Notes: generated from the sequence alone by a model not told the origin. Positions 27,428 through 36,129 are shown, numbered from the stretch's first letter. The stretch: 64,000 nt of DNA from an uncultured Lachnospiraceae bacterium (GCA_910585635.1 CAJUFE010000007.1:1-64000), one strand, 5' to 3'. Made by a program: numbers and translations.

Positions 27428-27967
27428 ATGGATATCCTGGTAGCCTTTTCCAAGCTGGAGGACGGGAAGAGTATTAAAAATATCTTGATGCGCAGCGGCT
27501 TCCAGGTCCTGGCTGTCTGCAATACGGCTTCGCAGGTCTTGAGCCTCTGCGATGAATGGGACGGTGGGATCGTAGTCAGCGGATACCGGTTTGCCGATAT
27601 GGTCTATGAGGAGCTGCGGGAATGTCTCCCCTCCACGATCGGCATGCTCCTGATCGCTTCCCCCAGCCACTGGGTGGACCCCTGCCCCAAAGGCGTGGTG
27701 CGCCTGCCCATGCCCTTAAAGGTCCATGACCTGGTGGATACGCTGGAGATGATGCTGCAGGCCCAGGCGCGGAGAAAAAGGCGCTCAAAGCCCCAGCCCA
27801 AGGGGCGCACCAAGGAAGAGCAGGCCCTGATCGACCAGGCCAAAGGCCTTTTGATGGAGCGGAATAAGATGACGGAGACGGAAGCCCACCGTTACATACA
27901 AAAATGCAGTATGGACAGCGGCACCAATATGGTGGAGACCGCGCAGATGGTGATGCGCCTGCTGTGA
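27428..27967 (+). CDS. ANTAR domain response regulator
   Basis: This 179-residue protein has a receiver-like N-terminal domain (about 1-115) and a C-terminal ANTAR domain (about 125-179; QALIDQAKGLLMERNKMTE and the terminal helix). ANTAR proteins bind paired RNA hairpins and prevent termination. In the receiver, the usual acidic pocket and phospho-acceptor Asp are not obvious (MDILVAFSK instead of a DD pair), so control may not be by phosphorylation. It lies directly downstream of glnA, as in many Clostridia, and is expected to regulate glnA and other nitrogen genes. The start ATG has AAAGGGGGTGG upstream. Confidence 0.85.
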   Translation: MDILVAFSKLEDGKSIKNILMRSGFQVLAVCNTASQVLSLCDEWDGGIVVSGYRFADMVYEELRECLPSTIGMLLIASPSHWVDPCPKGVVRLPMPLKVHDLVDTLEMMLQAQARRKRRSKPQPKGRTKEEQALIDQAKGLLMERNKMTETEAHRYIQKCSMDSGTNMVETAQMVMRLL

Positions 27968-28047
27968 GAGAGGCGGTATTTGTAAGTAAACCTCCATGCG
28001 CCCGGCAGCGGACTTTCAATGTAAAAATGTGTGTTCAAGGAGAGGCT

Positions 28048-28860
28048 ATGCGATTTGTCAAGATGCACGGCATCAGCAACGATTATGTCTATGTGGACTG
28101 TTTTAACCAGCAGGTCCGGGACCCTTCTGCGGTGTCCCGGTATGTGAGCGAGAGACGGACCGGGATCGGGTCCGACGGCCTGATCCTGATCGAGCCCTCT
28201 GCCGTCGCCGATTGCCGCATGCGGATCTTCAATGCGGACGGCTCGGAGGCGGATATGTGCGGGAACGGGATCCGCTGTGTGGGAAAATATGTCTATGACC
28301 ACCAGATCGCGGTGAAGGATCCCATGACCGTAGAGACGAAGGCGGGGATCAAGACCCTGACCTTTAGGCTGGCAAAGGGTAAGGTGGCGGAGGTGACCGT
28401 GGATATGGGGATCCCGGAGCAGACCTCCAGGCTTAATGAACCGATCCAGGTGGCCGGCGAGACCTATACCTTTACCGGCATCTCCATGGGGAACCCTCAT
28501 GCGGTCTATTTTATGGAGAGGATCGACGACCTGGATCTGGAGGTCATAGGTCCGGCTTTCGAGCACCATGAGCGTTTCCCGGAGCGGACCAATACGGAAT
28601 TCATCCAGGTCCTGGACGGGGGGCATTTAAAGATGCGGGTCTGGGAGCGGGGCAGCGGCGAGACCTGGGCCTGCGGCACCGGAGCCTGCGCCAGCGCGGT
28701 AGCCGCCAGCCTTTTAGGCCTTGTCAAGGACCAGGTCACGGTCTCCTTAAAAGGCGGCGACCTCTTCATCCGCTGGGACCGGCAGAGCGGCCATGTCTTC
28801 ATGACCGGCCCCGCCTGTGAGGTCTTTACCGGGGAGATCGGTCTGCCAGAGACCATGTAA
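28048..28860 (+). CDS. dapF: Diaminopimelate epimerase
   Basis: This 270-residue enzyme interconverts LL- and meso-diaminopimelate for lysine and peptidoglycan. The two catalytic cysteines are Cys71 in DMCGNGIRC and Cys209 in WACGTGACAS. ATG 28048 (MRFVKMHGISND) is chosen for the family N-terminus and the SD CAAGGAGAGG; the longer frame overlaps the ANTAR gene. It precedes dapL by 200 bases, and the two give the complete tail of the aminotransferase route to meso-DAP. Confidence 0.96.
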   Translation: MRFVKMHGISNDYVYVDCFNQQVRDPSAVSRYVSERRTGIGSDGLILIEPSAVADCRMRIFNADGSEADMCGNGIRCVGKYVYDHQIAVKDPMTVETKAGIKTLTFRLAKGKVAEVTVDMGIPEQTSRLNEPIQVAGETYTFTGISMGNPHAVYFMERIDDLDLEVIGPAFEHHERFPERTNTEFIQVLDGGHLKMRVWERGSGETWACGTGACASAVAASLLGLVKDQVTVSLKGGDLFIRWDRQSGHVFMTGPACEVFTGEIGLPETM

Positions 28861-29060
28861 AAGGAGGGGTCCGGCTGCTGTACGAAAGGGCTTGCCGACC
28901 GGCGGAGTGCAGGTAGTATGTTTGACCGGTGGGCGCAGGTGAGATCGTCTGGCGTGGACGGCGTTGGCTCATACAAAAAGGACGTCCTACAGCAGAGAGA
29001 TACGGTCTTTTGGATAAAAACCTATGTATTAAGCATTCGAGCATAAAGGAGAGATACATC

Positions 29061-30275
29061 ATGATCAAGATCAACGACAATTATCTGAAGCTGCCCGGCA
29101 GCTATTTATTTTCCACGATCGCCAAAAAGGTATCTGCCTACCAGGCGGAGCATCCGGAGGCGGAGATCATCCGCATGGGCATCGGCGACGTGACCCTGCC
29201 CTTAGCGCCCCAGATCCTTAAGGCCCTCCACGAGGCTGTGGACGAGATGGGGGATAAGGAGACCTTCAAGGGCTATGCCCCGGACTTAGGCTACCGTTTC
29301 CTGCGGGAGACGATCGCCAGGGAGGACTACCAGGCCAGAGGCTGCAAGGTGGACGCTGACGAGATCTTCATCTCCGACGGCGCGAAATGTGACTGCGGGA
29401 ACATCCAGGAGCTGTTCGCGGCAGACGCGAAGATCGCGGTGTGCGATCCGGTCTATCCGGTGTATGTGGATTCGAACGTCATGGCCGGGCGCACCGGTGT
29501 GTATGATCCCGTCACCGAGACCTGGTCCGATGTGATCTATCTGCCCTGTACCATGGACAATGACTTTTTCCCGGAGCTGCCGAAGGAGACGCCAGATCTG
29601 ATCTATCTGTGCAATCCCTGCAACCCCACCGGCACCACATGGACCAAGGAGCAGTTAAAGGTCTGGGTGGACTATGCCAATGCCCATGACGCGGTGATCT
29701 TATATGACGCGGCCTACGAGGCCTATATCACCACGCCGGAGGTCCCCCACAGCATCTATGAGGTGGAAAGGGCCAGGACCTGCGCCATCGAGTTCCGCTC
29801 CTTCTCCAAGAACGCCGGCTTTACCGGCGTCCGTCTAGGGTTCACGGTGATCCCCACCGACTTAAAGAGCGGCGACGCCTCCCTCCACGATATGTGGGCC
29901 CGCCGTCACGGGACCAAGTACAACGGCGCGCCCTATATCCAGCAGAAGGCCGGCCTGGCAGTCTACAGCGAGGAGGGCAAAAAGGAGATCAAAGAGCAGG
30001 TGGCTTACTACATGCGCAATGCCCGCACCCTCCGGGAAGGCTTAGAGGCCATGGGCTATAAGGTGGTGGGCGGCGTGGATTCGCCTTATGTCTGGCTCCA
30101 TACAGGGGAGATGACCTCCTGGGAGTTCTTTGACCATCTGCTGGATAAGGCCCATGTGGTGGGCACGCCGGGGAGCGGCTTCGGGCCCAGCGGCGAGCAC
30201 TACTTCCGGCTGACTGGGTTCGGGAGCTATGAAGCGACCCAAAAGGCGGTGGAGCGGATCAAAGGGTTGGTGTGA
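29061..30275 (+). CDS. dapL: LL-diaminopimelate aminotransferase
   Basis: This 404-residue PLP enzyme converts tetrahydrodipicolinate directly to LL-DAP, replacing the acyl-blocked DapD/N/E route. Family features are the N-terminal KINDNYLKLPGSYLFSTIA (19 residues), GIGDVTLPL, and the PLP lysine Lys250 in SFSKNAGFTGVRLG. ATG 29061 follows AAAGGAGAG; the earlier frame start lies in the dapF-dapL gap and lacks an SD. The dapF-dapL pairing supports the assignment strongly. Confidence 0.96.
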   Translation: MIKINDNYLKLPGSYLFSTIAKKVSAYQAEHPEAEIIRMGIGDVTLPLAPQILKALHEAVDEMGDKETFKGYAPDLGYRFLRETIAREDYQARGCKVDADEIFISDGAKCDCGNIQELFAADAKIAVCDPVYPVYVDSNVMAGRTGVYDPVTETWSDVIYLPCTMDNDFFPELPKETPDLIYLCNPCNPTGTTWTKEQLKVWVDYANAHDAVILYDAAYEAYITTPEVPHSIYEVERARTCAIEFRSFSKNAGFTGVRLGFTVIPTDLKSGDASLHDMWARRHGTKYNGAPYIQQKAGLAVYSEEGKKEIKEQVAYYMRNARTLREGLEAMGYKVVGGVDSPYVWLHTGEMTSWEFFDHLLDKAHVVGTPGSGFGPSGEHYFRLTGFGSYEATQKAVERIKGLV

Positions 30276-30284
30276 TCTTTTTGC

Positions 30285-30499
30285 AAGGGGTCCGCTCCGG
30301 GAGGGGCATGTCACAACAGGACGCGCTCTCGCTCCGATGTCTTGGCAGGGACGTAGCGGATGCTAGGCTCGAAAAGACCTCGCCAAGCACCGACGTTCCG
30401 CTAGGGTCCTTTATGTGACATGCCCCTCCCTCCGCTACTTTAGTTGGCCGATCATGCACCTGCACCTATTTAATGATCGGCGTGGATGTGAAAAGTAAC
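30285..30499 (-). repeat. Dispersed hairpin repeat, copy F (reverse orientation)
   Basis: GGGAGGGGCATGTCACA (30299-30315) pairs perfectly with TGTGACATGCCCCTCCC (30414-30430). The interior is the reverse complement of the copy B/E core. Flanks include CTACTTTAGTTGG and, further out, GTGAAAAGTAAC (30488-30499). It fills much of the 415-base gap between dapL and the Lrp gene. Confidence 0.8.
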
Positions 30500-30537
30500 A
30501 GGATCCGTTCTCCATTGCGGGATTTTTGCGGATCGGG

Positions 30538-30616
30538 TTGACAGCTTGAGAAAAAACAGGTATAGTACAGAGAGAACAAAAGCGTTCGGATCCGGTTGTG
30601 GTCCGTACGCTTTTTT
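30538..30616 (+). promoter_or_regulatory. Promoter followed at once by a terminator, upstream of the Lrp/AsnC gene
   Basis: TTGACA (30538-30543), 17 bases, TATAGT (30561-30566). Within 15 bases of the expected start, AAAAGCGT (30578-30585) and GGATCC pair with GGTCC and ACGCTTTTTT (30607-30616), a clear intrinsic terminator. Transcripts would end at about 45 bases unless read through, so this is a leader attenuator or a very short RNA. The stretch ACAAAAGCGTTC resembles ACAAAGGCGTTC at 36096. Confidence 0.65.
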
Positions 30617-30690
30617 GGGTTTCTTAGGAGGAACTTCTGGCTGGATGCAGGAGCGCCGGTGGGATAGATGGAGAGATGGAGGCGGGATAC

Positions 30691-31134
30691 ATGGATGATA
30701 TCGATCGCAAGATCTTACGGTTATTACAGAGCAATGCAAGGGTGTCGCTGAAGATGATCGCGGAGAAGACCTTCCTTTCGTCGCCGGCGGTCTCGGCACG
30801 GATCGAGAAGCTGGAGCGGGATGGGGTGATCTTAGGGTATCACGCGCTGATCGACCCGATCAAGCTGGGGTACCATATCATCGCCTTTATCAATCTGGAT
30901 GTTCTGCCGGAGGATAAGGAGCGGTTTTACGTCTATGCGGAGAGCGTGCCCAATGTGATGGAGTGCAGCTGCGTGACCGGGGAGCATTCGATGCTCCTTA
31001 AGGTGGCCTTTCGGAGCACCATGGAGCTGGATGTCTTCATCGGCCAGCTGCAGAAATTCGGGAAGACCAGCACCCAGATCGTATTCTCCACCCATGTGGG
31101 GCCGCGGGGGGTGAACGTGGACGAGGAGCCGTGA
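30691..31134 (+). CDS. Lrp/AsnC family transcriptional regulator
   Basis: This 147-residue protein has an N-terminal winged HTH (MDDIDRKILRLLQSNARVSL, then FLSSPAVSARIEKLERDGVI) and a C-terminal RAM/ACT-like effector domain. Such regulators sense amino acids and form octamers. ATG 30691 is preferred over 30676 since GGAGG (30678-30682) lies 8 bases upstream. A terminator sits in its leader. Its targets are not evident; dapL upstream is separated by a repeat. Confidence 0.9.
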   Translation: MDDIDRKILRLLQSNARVSLKMIAEKTFLSSPAVSARIEKLERDGVILGYHALIDPIKLGYHIIAFINLDVLPEDKERFYVYAESVPNVMECSCVTGEHSMLLKVAFRSTMELDVFIGQLQKFGKTSTQIVFSTHVGPRGVNVDEEP

Positions 31135-31362
31135 GATCGGCCGACGGGGCAAAGAGATGGGGGCAGGAGGACATAAGGTGAAGGCATAGGCGCAGCGTGG
31201 CCGCAGGCCGGACAGGGATCTGGCCGATACAGTATGTGGTGAAGGCACAGGCGCGGCGAGAAGGGCGGGGATGAAAAGCCCGGGCGGAGTGGGAGGATCA
31301 AAGAAACTGGGAAGAGCCTGCCGCATATCCTAGTTACTAAAGAGATAGATGGATGTGCGAAA

Positions 31363-32127
31363 ATGGATGGAAAGCCTACAGTTATCATAGATCCAGGCCA
31401 CGGCGGAGACGAGCCGGGGGCCGTGTTCGAGGGGAGAAAGGAAAAGGAGGATACCTTGCGGCTGGCCCTGGCTGTGGGGGATATCCTGGAGGAGGCGGGG
31501 GTCCAGGTCCTGTATACCAGGACCACGGATCAGACCCAGACCCCGGCCCAGAAGGCGGCGATCGCAAACCGGTCGGACGCGGACTTTTTCATCTCCCTGC
31601 ACAGGAACGCTATGCCGGTGCCGGGGAGCGGAGCCGGTGCGCTGAACTTAGTCTATGAGATGGGCGGGGAAGCCGAAGCTATGGCTAAGAACATCCAGCA
31701 GGGGCTGGTAAAGGCCGGCTTTGCCGATCTGGGGGTCCAGGAGCGGCCGGGGCTGGTGGTCCTTAACCGGACCAGGATGCCGGCGGTGCTGGTGGAGGTC
31801 GGCTTTATCGATAACCCGGCGGATAACAAGATCTTCGACCAGTCCTTCTCTGCCGTCGCCCAGGGGATCGCCCAGGGGATCCTCACCACCCTCCGGGAGA
31901 TGGAGCGCCCGGTCTATTACCAGGTGCAGGTAGCGGCTTACCAGGACCGGCAGGCTGCCCAGCAGCTGGAGGATACGCTGACCGGCCAGGGCTTCCCGGC
32001 GTTTTTAGTCTACGAGGATGGGCTCTACAAGGTCCGGGTGGGGGCGTTCTTGAACCTGGATAATGCGGTGCATATGGAGCAGACCGTCAGGAGCTATGGG
32101 TATCCTACGGTGATGGTGCGGGGGTAA
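31363..32127 (+). CDS. N-acetylmuramoyl-L-alanine amidase with SPOR domain
   Basis: This 254-residue protein combines an Amidase_3 domain (about 5-180) with a C-terminal SPOR domain (about 185-254). The Zn ligands are His in IDPGHGG (residue 13), Glu in the KEKEDT segment, and His in ISLHRNA; the catalytic Glu is in VEVGF. It would cut the amide bond between MurNAc and the stem peptide. There is no signal peptide in the frame as read, which is odd for a wall hydrolase and recalls CwlD-like or spore-related enzymes, but export by another route cannot be excluded. SPOR binds denuded glycan at septa. The 228-base gap upstream holds a roughly 21-base direct repeat (near 31179 and 31241) and nothing else I recognise. 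Confidence 0.88.
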   Translation: MDGKPTVIIDPGHGGDEPGAVFEGRKEKEDTLRLALAVGDILEEAGVQVLYTRTTDQTQTPAQKAAIANRSDADFFISLHRNAMPVPGSGAGALNLVYEMGGEAEAMAKNIQQGLVKAGFADLGVQERPGLVVLNRTRMPAVLVEVGFIDNPADNKIFDQSFSAVAQGIAQGILTTLREMERPVYYQVQVAAYQDRQAAQQLEDTLTGQGFPAFLVYEDGLYKVRVGAFLNLDNAVHMEQTVRSYGYPTVMVRG

Positions 32128-32274
32128 CGGATGATGGAGGCTGTAGCGCCTGCTCCCTATATACCTGACGGGATACAAGTTGTATGAGAGGATGGGAAAG
32201 CTCCTGCAAAAAGCAGTGGATGGCGTATCTGTGGCTTATATAGAGAGCAAATGCCCGATGTGGTCCATGGAAGG

Positions 32275-33207
32275 TTACCAAATAGGCTGGCTGCGCACGC
32301 CAAGAAAACCTGCCTTAGAGACGGCCAGATCGATAAAATATCTGGCGGACTTTCGCGGCGGGTTTTCCTGGTGGTAGAGCAGGCAGCTTTCCCAGGTTGG
32401 ATCAGCAGCAAGGCGGAACCAGCGGATATCTTGATAGAGTCTGGCCTGGGATTCCGGGAGGATGGTCAGGCAGATCCCGTTCCTGACCATCAGGGCAGCT
32501 ACATGGTTCATACGGGATTCAAACATGACATAGGGCTTAAAACCGGCCGCCTCAAAGCAGGGGTCGATGGCCTCTCGCATGGTGGAGCCAGAGAACATCA
32601 GAGAAAATGGCTCCTCCTTGCACAGATACAGATCCATCTCCGGATAGTCTCCGTCAGCTGTGGGGCGGTACATGGAGGAGAGCGGATGTGCTGCCGGGAC
32701 ACCTAGCAGAAAACGCTCACGGGCTAAGTGGACATATTCAAATTCTGGGATCTCGCGTTTGGTGATCATGGCCATGCCGATATCCAGTTTTTTTTGTAGC
32801 AGCATCTCGTATTGGTCATAGACTTTATGGTCTTCCAGCTTAAAAGTGACCCGCGGATATCTTTCATGAAATAGGGGAAATACCGCGCAGAACAGCTGGG
32901 TCCCCTGCTCCATGGCCAGGTTCAGGCGGATCTCGCCGACCGTGCTGTCCAGGACATCCTGCAGCTGCATATGCATGCGTTCTTCCAGAAAGACGGCTTC
33001 CTTGGCATGAGCGATCACGATCGCTCCGGCTTCCGTGATCTTCAGATGATGGGTATCCCGTTCAAAGATGGTCACCCCCAGTTCTTTTTCTATGCGCATG
33101 ACCTGCTGGTTCAATCCAGACTGCGAGATGTAGAGCTGGTCGGCCGCTTTGGAGATGCTGCCGCATTCTGCGATCGAGAGGATATATCGGTATTGTCGTG
33201 TGTTCAT
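32275..33207 (-). CDS. LysR family transcriptional regulator
   Basis: This 310-residue protein has the LysR HTH at residues 1-60 (YRYILSIAECGSISKAADQL, YISQSGLNQQVMRIEKELG) and a substrate-binding domain to the C-terminus. It is transcribed away from the permease and amidohydrolase genes, 218 bases apart, the classical LysR arrangement, and presumably activates them in response to their substrate. The dyad at 33369-33397 is a possible binding site. Confidence 0.9.
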   Translation of the reverse strand: MNTRQYRYILSIAECGSISKAADQLYISQSGLNQQVMRIEKELGVTIFERDTHHLKITEAGAIVIAHAKEAVFLEERMHMQLQDVLDSTVGEIRLNLAMEQGTQLFCAVFPLFHERYPRVTFKLEDHKVYDQYEMLLQKKLDIGMAMITKREIPEFEYVHLARERFLLGVPAAHPLSSMYRPTADGDYPEMDLYLCKEEPFSLMFSGSTMREAIDPCFEAAGFKPYVMFESRMNHVAALMVRNGICLTILPESQARLYQDIRWFRLAADPTWESCLLYHQENPPRKSARYFIDLAVSKAGFLGVRSQPIW

Positions 33208-33368
33208 GATGAATCCCTTTCCTGTGCCTTATCCAGGGTGATGGCCGGCTGGTCCGGACAACTGCCCTGGGAGAGATATGTATTTAGACATATTATACAA
33301 TATCTGCCCTATTTTTGAAAGATTTAAAGAAGAAAAACTTCTAACCAAAAGAAAAGATCCCTTCTTCA

Positions 33369-33397
33369 GCTTAGTACAAATGCATGATATGATAAGC
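33369..33397. promoter_or_regulatory. Candidate LysR operator upstream of the permease gene
   Basis: GCTTA (33369-33373) and TAAGC (33393-33397) form a dyad that overlaps the -10-like TATGAT. Position and symmetry fit a LysR site; no further support. Confidence 0.35.
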
Positions 33398-33425
33398 CTA
33401 TCAAAAAACATAGGAGGGATCTGAA

Positions 33426-34739
33426 ATGTTCGGTATCTTAGGGCTGATCGTCGCGATCGCTTGTGTGATCGCGATGATCTGGAAAAACTGGCATATGGCC
33501 ATTGTCTCGTTGGCGGGTGCGCTGATCGTTATCCTTTTTAACGGTATGGCCCCTGTTGAGACGCTTAGTGAGAACTTTATGACGGGTATGTCAGGATTTG
33601 CGGGAAGTTGGTTTTTGCTGTTCATGCTGGGCGCTATCTTTGGCAAAGTGATGGGAGACAGCGGCGCCTCTGTGGGGATCGCCAACCGTATGCTGAAGCT
33701 GCTGGGTGAGAAGTCGGTGGTGCTGGTGGTCATGCTGACCGGCCTGGTCCTCTCTTACGGCGGGATCGGGACCTTTATCATCGCATTTTCCTTGTACCCC
33801 ATCGCTGTCGCGCTGTTCCAGAAAGCGGATATCCCGAAGAAGCTGATCGTCGCCACGATCATGGTATGTCCGGTGACGGTGTGTATGGCTATGCTCCCAG
33901 GTTCGCCATCTACACAAAATCTGATCCCCACCACCTACTTCAACACCACGGCCTACGCGGGGGCGACCATCGGTCTCATCTGTTCTGTGGTCATGTTCGT
34001 ATCGGCTTATCTGTTCTTAAACTGGCAGATCAAAAAGAGCAAAGCGAACGGAGAGCATTTTGCAGCCAGTCCCGGTGAGGACATCATGGATCTGAGCGCG
34101 GTGGATGAGGGCAAGACCCCGTCTACAGCCGCCTGCTTCGCGCCGATCATCGTCCTGCTGGTGCTGATGTTCGGGATCCAGTCCTTGACCTCGATCCCAT
34201 CCTCTTATGCCGTGTCTCTCGCGATGGCCTGCGCGATCATCGTCGGCTGCATCCTTTACAGGAATCGTTTGGATGTTAAGGAAGCCGTCTCTGGCGGCGC
34301 TTCCGGCGGCCTGGGTTCTCTGATCGCCACTTCATCCATCATGGGCTTTGGAGCGGTGGTGTCCGCATCCCCGGCTTACACAAGGATCACCGGCGCTTTA
34401 GTGAACATGAATGCTGACCCGCTGATCACCGCGCTGGTCTCCATCAATGTGATCGCGGCGATCACCGGTTCCTCCGCCGGCGGATTGAACATCTTCCTGG
34501 ATTCCATGGGAGGCTATCTGGCGGCCTCCGGGCTGAACACGGCGATGCTCCACCGTGTTGTGTGTATCGCGTCCTCCGGTTTTGACGCGATGCCCCATGC
34601 GTCAGGGATGGTGGTCTGCAATCAGATCGCCAAGACCTCCCAGAAGGATACCTATAAATATGTGTTCATCTGCTGTGCGATCATGCCCTTCTGCTGCGCG
34701 ATCTTAGCCAGTGTCCTTGGCATGATCGGGGTCGTCTGA
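33426..34739 (+). CDS. GntP family permease
   Basis: This 437-residue membrane protein has about twelve hydrophobic segments and matches the GntP/H+:gluconate symporter family (GILGLIVAIACVIAMIWKNW start; GSPSTQNLIPTTYF; SSAGGLNIFLDSMG). Family members import gluconate, hydroxy acids or related anions. AGGAGGGATCTGAA gives the SD. Its partner is an amidohydrolase 44 bases downstream, so the likely substrate is an N- or O-acylated hydroxy or amino acid anion, but this is inference. Confidence 0.85.
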   Translation: MFGILGLIVAIACVIAMIWKNWHMAIVSLAGALIVILFNGMAPVETLSENFMTGMSGFAGSWFLLFMLGAIFGKVMGDSGASVGIANRMLKLLGEKSVVLVVMLTGLVLSYGGIGTFIIAFSLYPIAVALFQKADIPKKLIVATIMVCPVTVCMAMLPGSPSTQNLIPTTYFNTTAYAGATIGLICSVVMFVSAYLFLNWQIKKSKANGEHFAASPGEDIMDLSAVDEGKTPSTAACFAPIIVLLVLMFGIQSLTSIPSSYAVSLAMACAIIVGCILYRNRLDVKEAVSGGASGGLGSLIATSSIMGFGAVVSASPAYTRITGALVNMNADPLITALVSINVIAAITGSSAGGLNIFLDSMGGYLAASGLNTAMLHRVVCIASSGFDAMPHASGMVVCNQIAKTSQKDTYKYVFICCAIMPFCCAILASVLGMIGVV

Positions 34740-34783
34740 ATATAAGTATACCAATGTAAGTATACCAACGAGGAGATCTTAAG

Positions 34784-35953
34784 ATGAAAGTAGACTATAT
34801 CATCCGCGGAGGCCATGTCATGGATCCGGCTTCCGGGACCAATGAAAAAAGAGATATCTTCATCCGCAATATGCGGATCATAGACCCTGGGACGGAGGAC
34901 GTGGAATGTAGCGCGGACAGGATCATCGATGCTTCCGGGAAGATCGTGACCCCAGGGCTGATCGACTTCCATACCCATCTGTTTTCTGAGGGCAGTTCGA
35001 TCTGCATCCATCCGGATATGATGATCGCCCAGGGGACAACGGCAACTGTGGACGCCGGCAGCGCCGGGACCTCCAACTATGAAGCCTTTTATAAAGCGGT
35101 CATCGCCCAGTCCCTGGTGAAAGTGAAGGGCTTTTTGACGGTGTATAGCGGCGGGCAGCTTGATGCGAAGCTGTGCGAGGATTTTGACCCGGCACTATAT
35201 AATGTGGATCGGATGGAACGTGTCATCGAAGCCAACCGTGACAATATCCTGGGGCTTAAGATCCGCATCTCCAGGGGGGTCGTGCCGGAAGAGACCGGCG
35301 CGGATCATCTGCGGGCGGTGGTGGAGCTGGCCGATCGGTTAAATGAGCGTCTGGGGACAAGCCTCCGCGTCTGTGTCCATACCACTGACTCACCGGTCAC
35401 AGCAGGGGAACTGGCCGATATCCTGAGACCGGGGGATATCTTCTGCCACTGTTATCAGGGGGCAGGTCATCCGATCTGTCTGGAGGATGGCCGTATCGAC
35501 CCCGGAGTGTTGGCCGCCAGAGCGCGAGGTGTTATCTTTGACGCGGCCAACGGCAAGGGGAACTTTGGCCTTAACGCGGCGCGGCGCGCACTGGCTGCCG
35601 GGTTCGAGCCGGATATCATATCCACTGACCTGACAGTGGACAAGTTCAATATGCCGCCATATGCGAAAAGCCTTCCGTTAGTGATCTCCAAGTATCTGGC
35701 CTTGGGCATGGAGCTTATGACGATCCTTGAGAAGGTGACCGTCAACCCGGCCCGGATCATGGGGATGGAAGGACGGATCGGCACATTAGCGCCGGGCGCT
35801 CTGGCGGATATCGCCATCTTTGAGAAAAAAGAGAAGCATTATATCCAGAAGGATTTCTGTGACGAGGAGCTGGAGTGCAGCCAGATCCTGGTGCCGCAGA
35901 TGACCATGATCGCAGGTGAGATACAGTATTGCCAGGCAGATTTCTATCTGTGA
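34784..35953 (+). CDS. Amidohydrolase/deacetylase family metallohydrolase
   Basis: This 389-residue protein is a dihydroorotase-like amidohydrolase. The metal motif is His63-x-His65 in DFHTHLF, and the C-terminal catalytic Asp is in ISTDLT. Closest in pattern are the EF0837/Atu3266-type enzymes, for which hydrolysis of acetyl-(R)-mandelate-like esters is known; their physiological substrate is unclear. SD GAGGAGATCTTAAG precedes ATG. With the GntP permease and LysR regulator it forms an uptake and hydrolysis unit, ended by a strong terminator. Confidence 0.85.
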   Translation: MKVDYIIRGGHVMDPASGTNEKRDIFIRNMRIIDPGTEDVECSADRIIDASGKIVTPGLIDFHTHLFSEGSSICIHPDMMIAQGTTATVDAGSAGTSNYEAFYKAVIAQSLVKVKGFLTVYSGGQLDAKLCEDFDPALYNVDRMERVIEANRDNILGLKIRISRGVVPEETGADHLRAVVELADRLNERLGTSLRVCVHTTDSPVTAGELADILRPGDIFCHCYQGAGHPICLEDGRIDPGVLAARARGVIFDAANGKGNFGLNAARRALAAGFEPDIISTDLTVDKFNMPPYAKSLPLVISKYLALGMELMTILEKVTVNPARIMGMEGRIGTLAPGALADIAIFEKKEKHYIQKDFCDEELECSQILVPQMTMIAGEIQYCQADFYL

Positions 35954-35961
35954 TATCTTAA

Positions 35962-36003
35962 AGCCCTCTGATGCCATAGCGAGCAGTCAGAGGGCTGCTT
36001 TTT
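35962..36003 (+). terminator. Intrinsic terminator after the amidohydrolase gene
   Basis: AGCCCTCTGA (35962-35971) pairs perfectly with TCAGAGGGCT (35987-35996), followed by GCTTTTTG. Confidence 0.9.
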
Positions 36004-36047
36004 GATGGGAGGCCTTTAGGGGATAAAGGGACAGACTGAAAAAAATA

Positions 36048-36129
36048 TTGACACAGCCCCCAAAAAGGACTATACTGACCTATGTAAATTTACGGACAAA
36101 GGCGTTCTGCGTGATGGCAGGGCGCCTTT
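36048..36129 (+). promoter_or_regulatory. Promoter and leader hairpin of the ATP-grasp cluster
   Basis: TTGACA (36048-36053), 17 bases, TATACT (36071-36076). AAAGGCG (36098-36104) pairs with CGCCTTT (36123-36129), and CTGC (36107-36110) with GCAG (36117-36120) inside, so a strong hairpin begins about 15 bases after the start; its U-run is weak. The remaining leader to 36346 holds another perfect 8-bp stem (GCTGCTGT 36230-36237 with ACAGCAGC 36255-36262). The 393-base gap shows no convincing gene. Confidence 0.6.
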
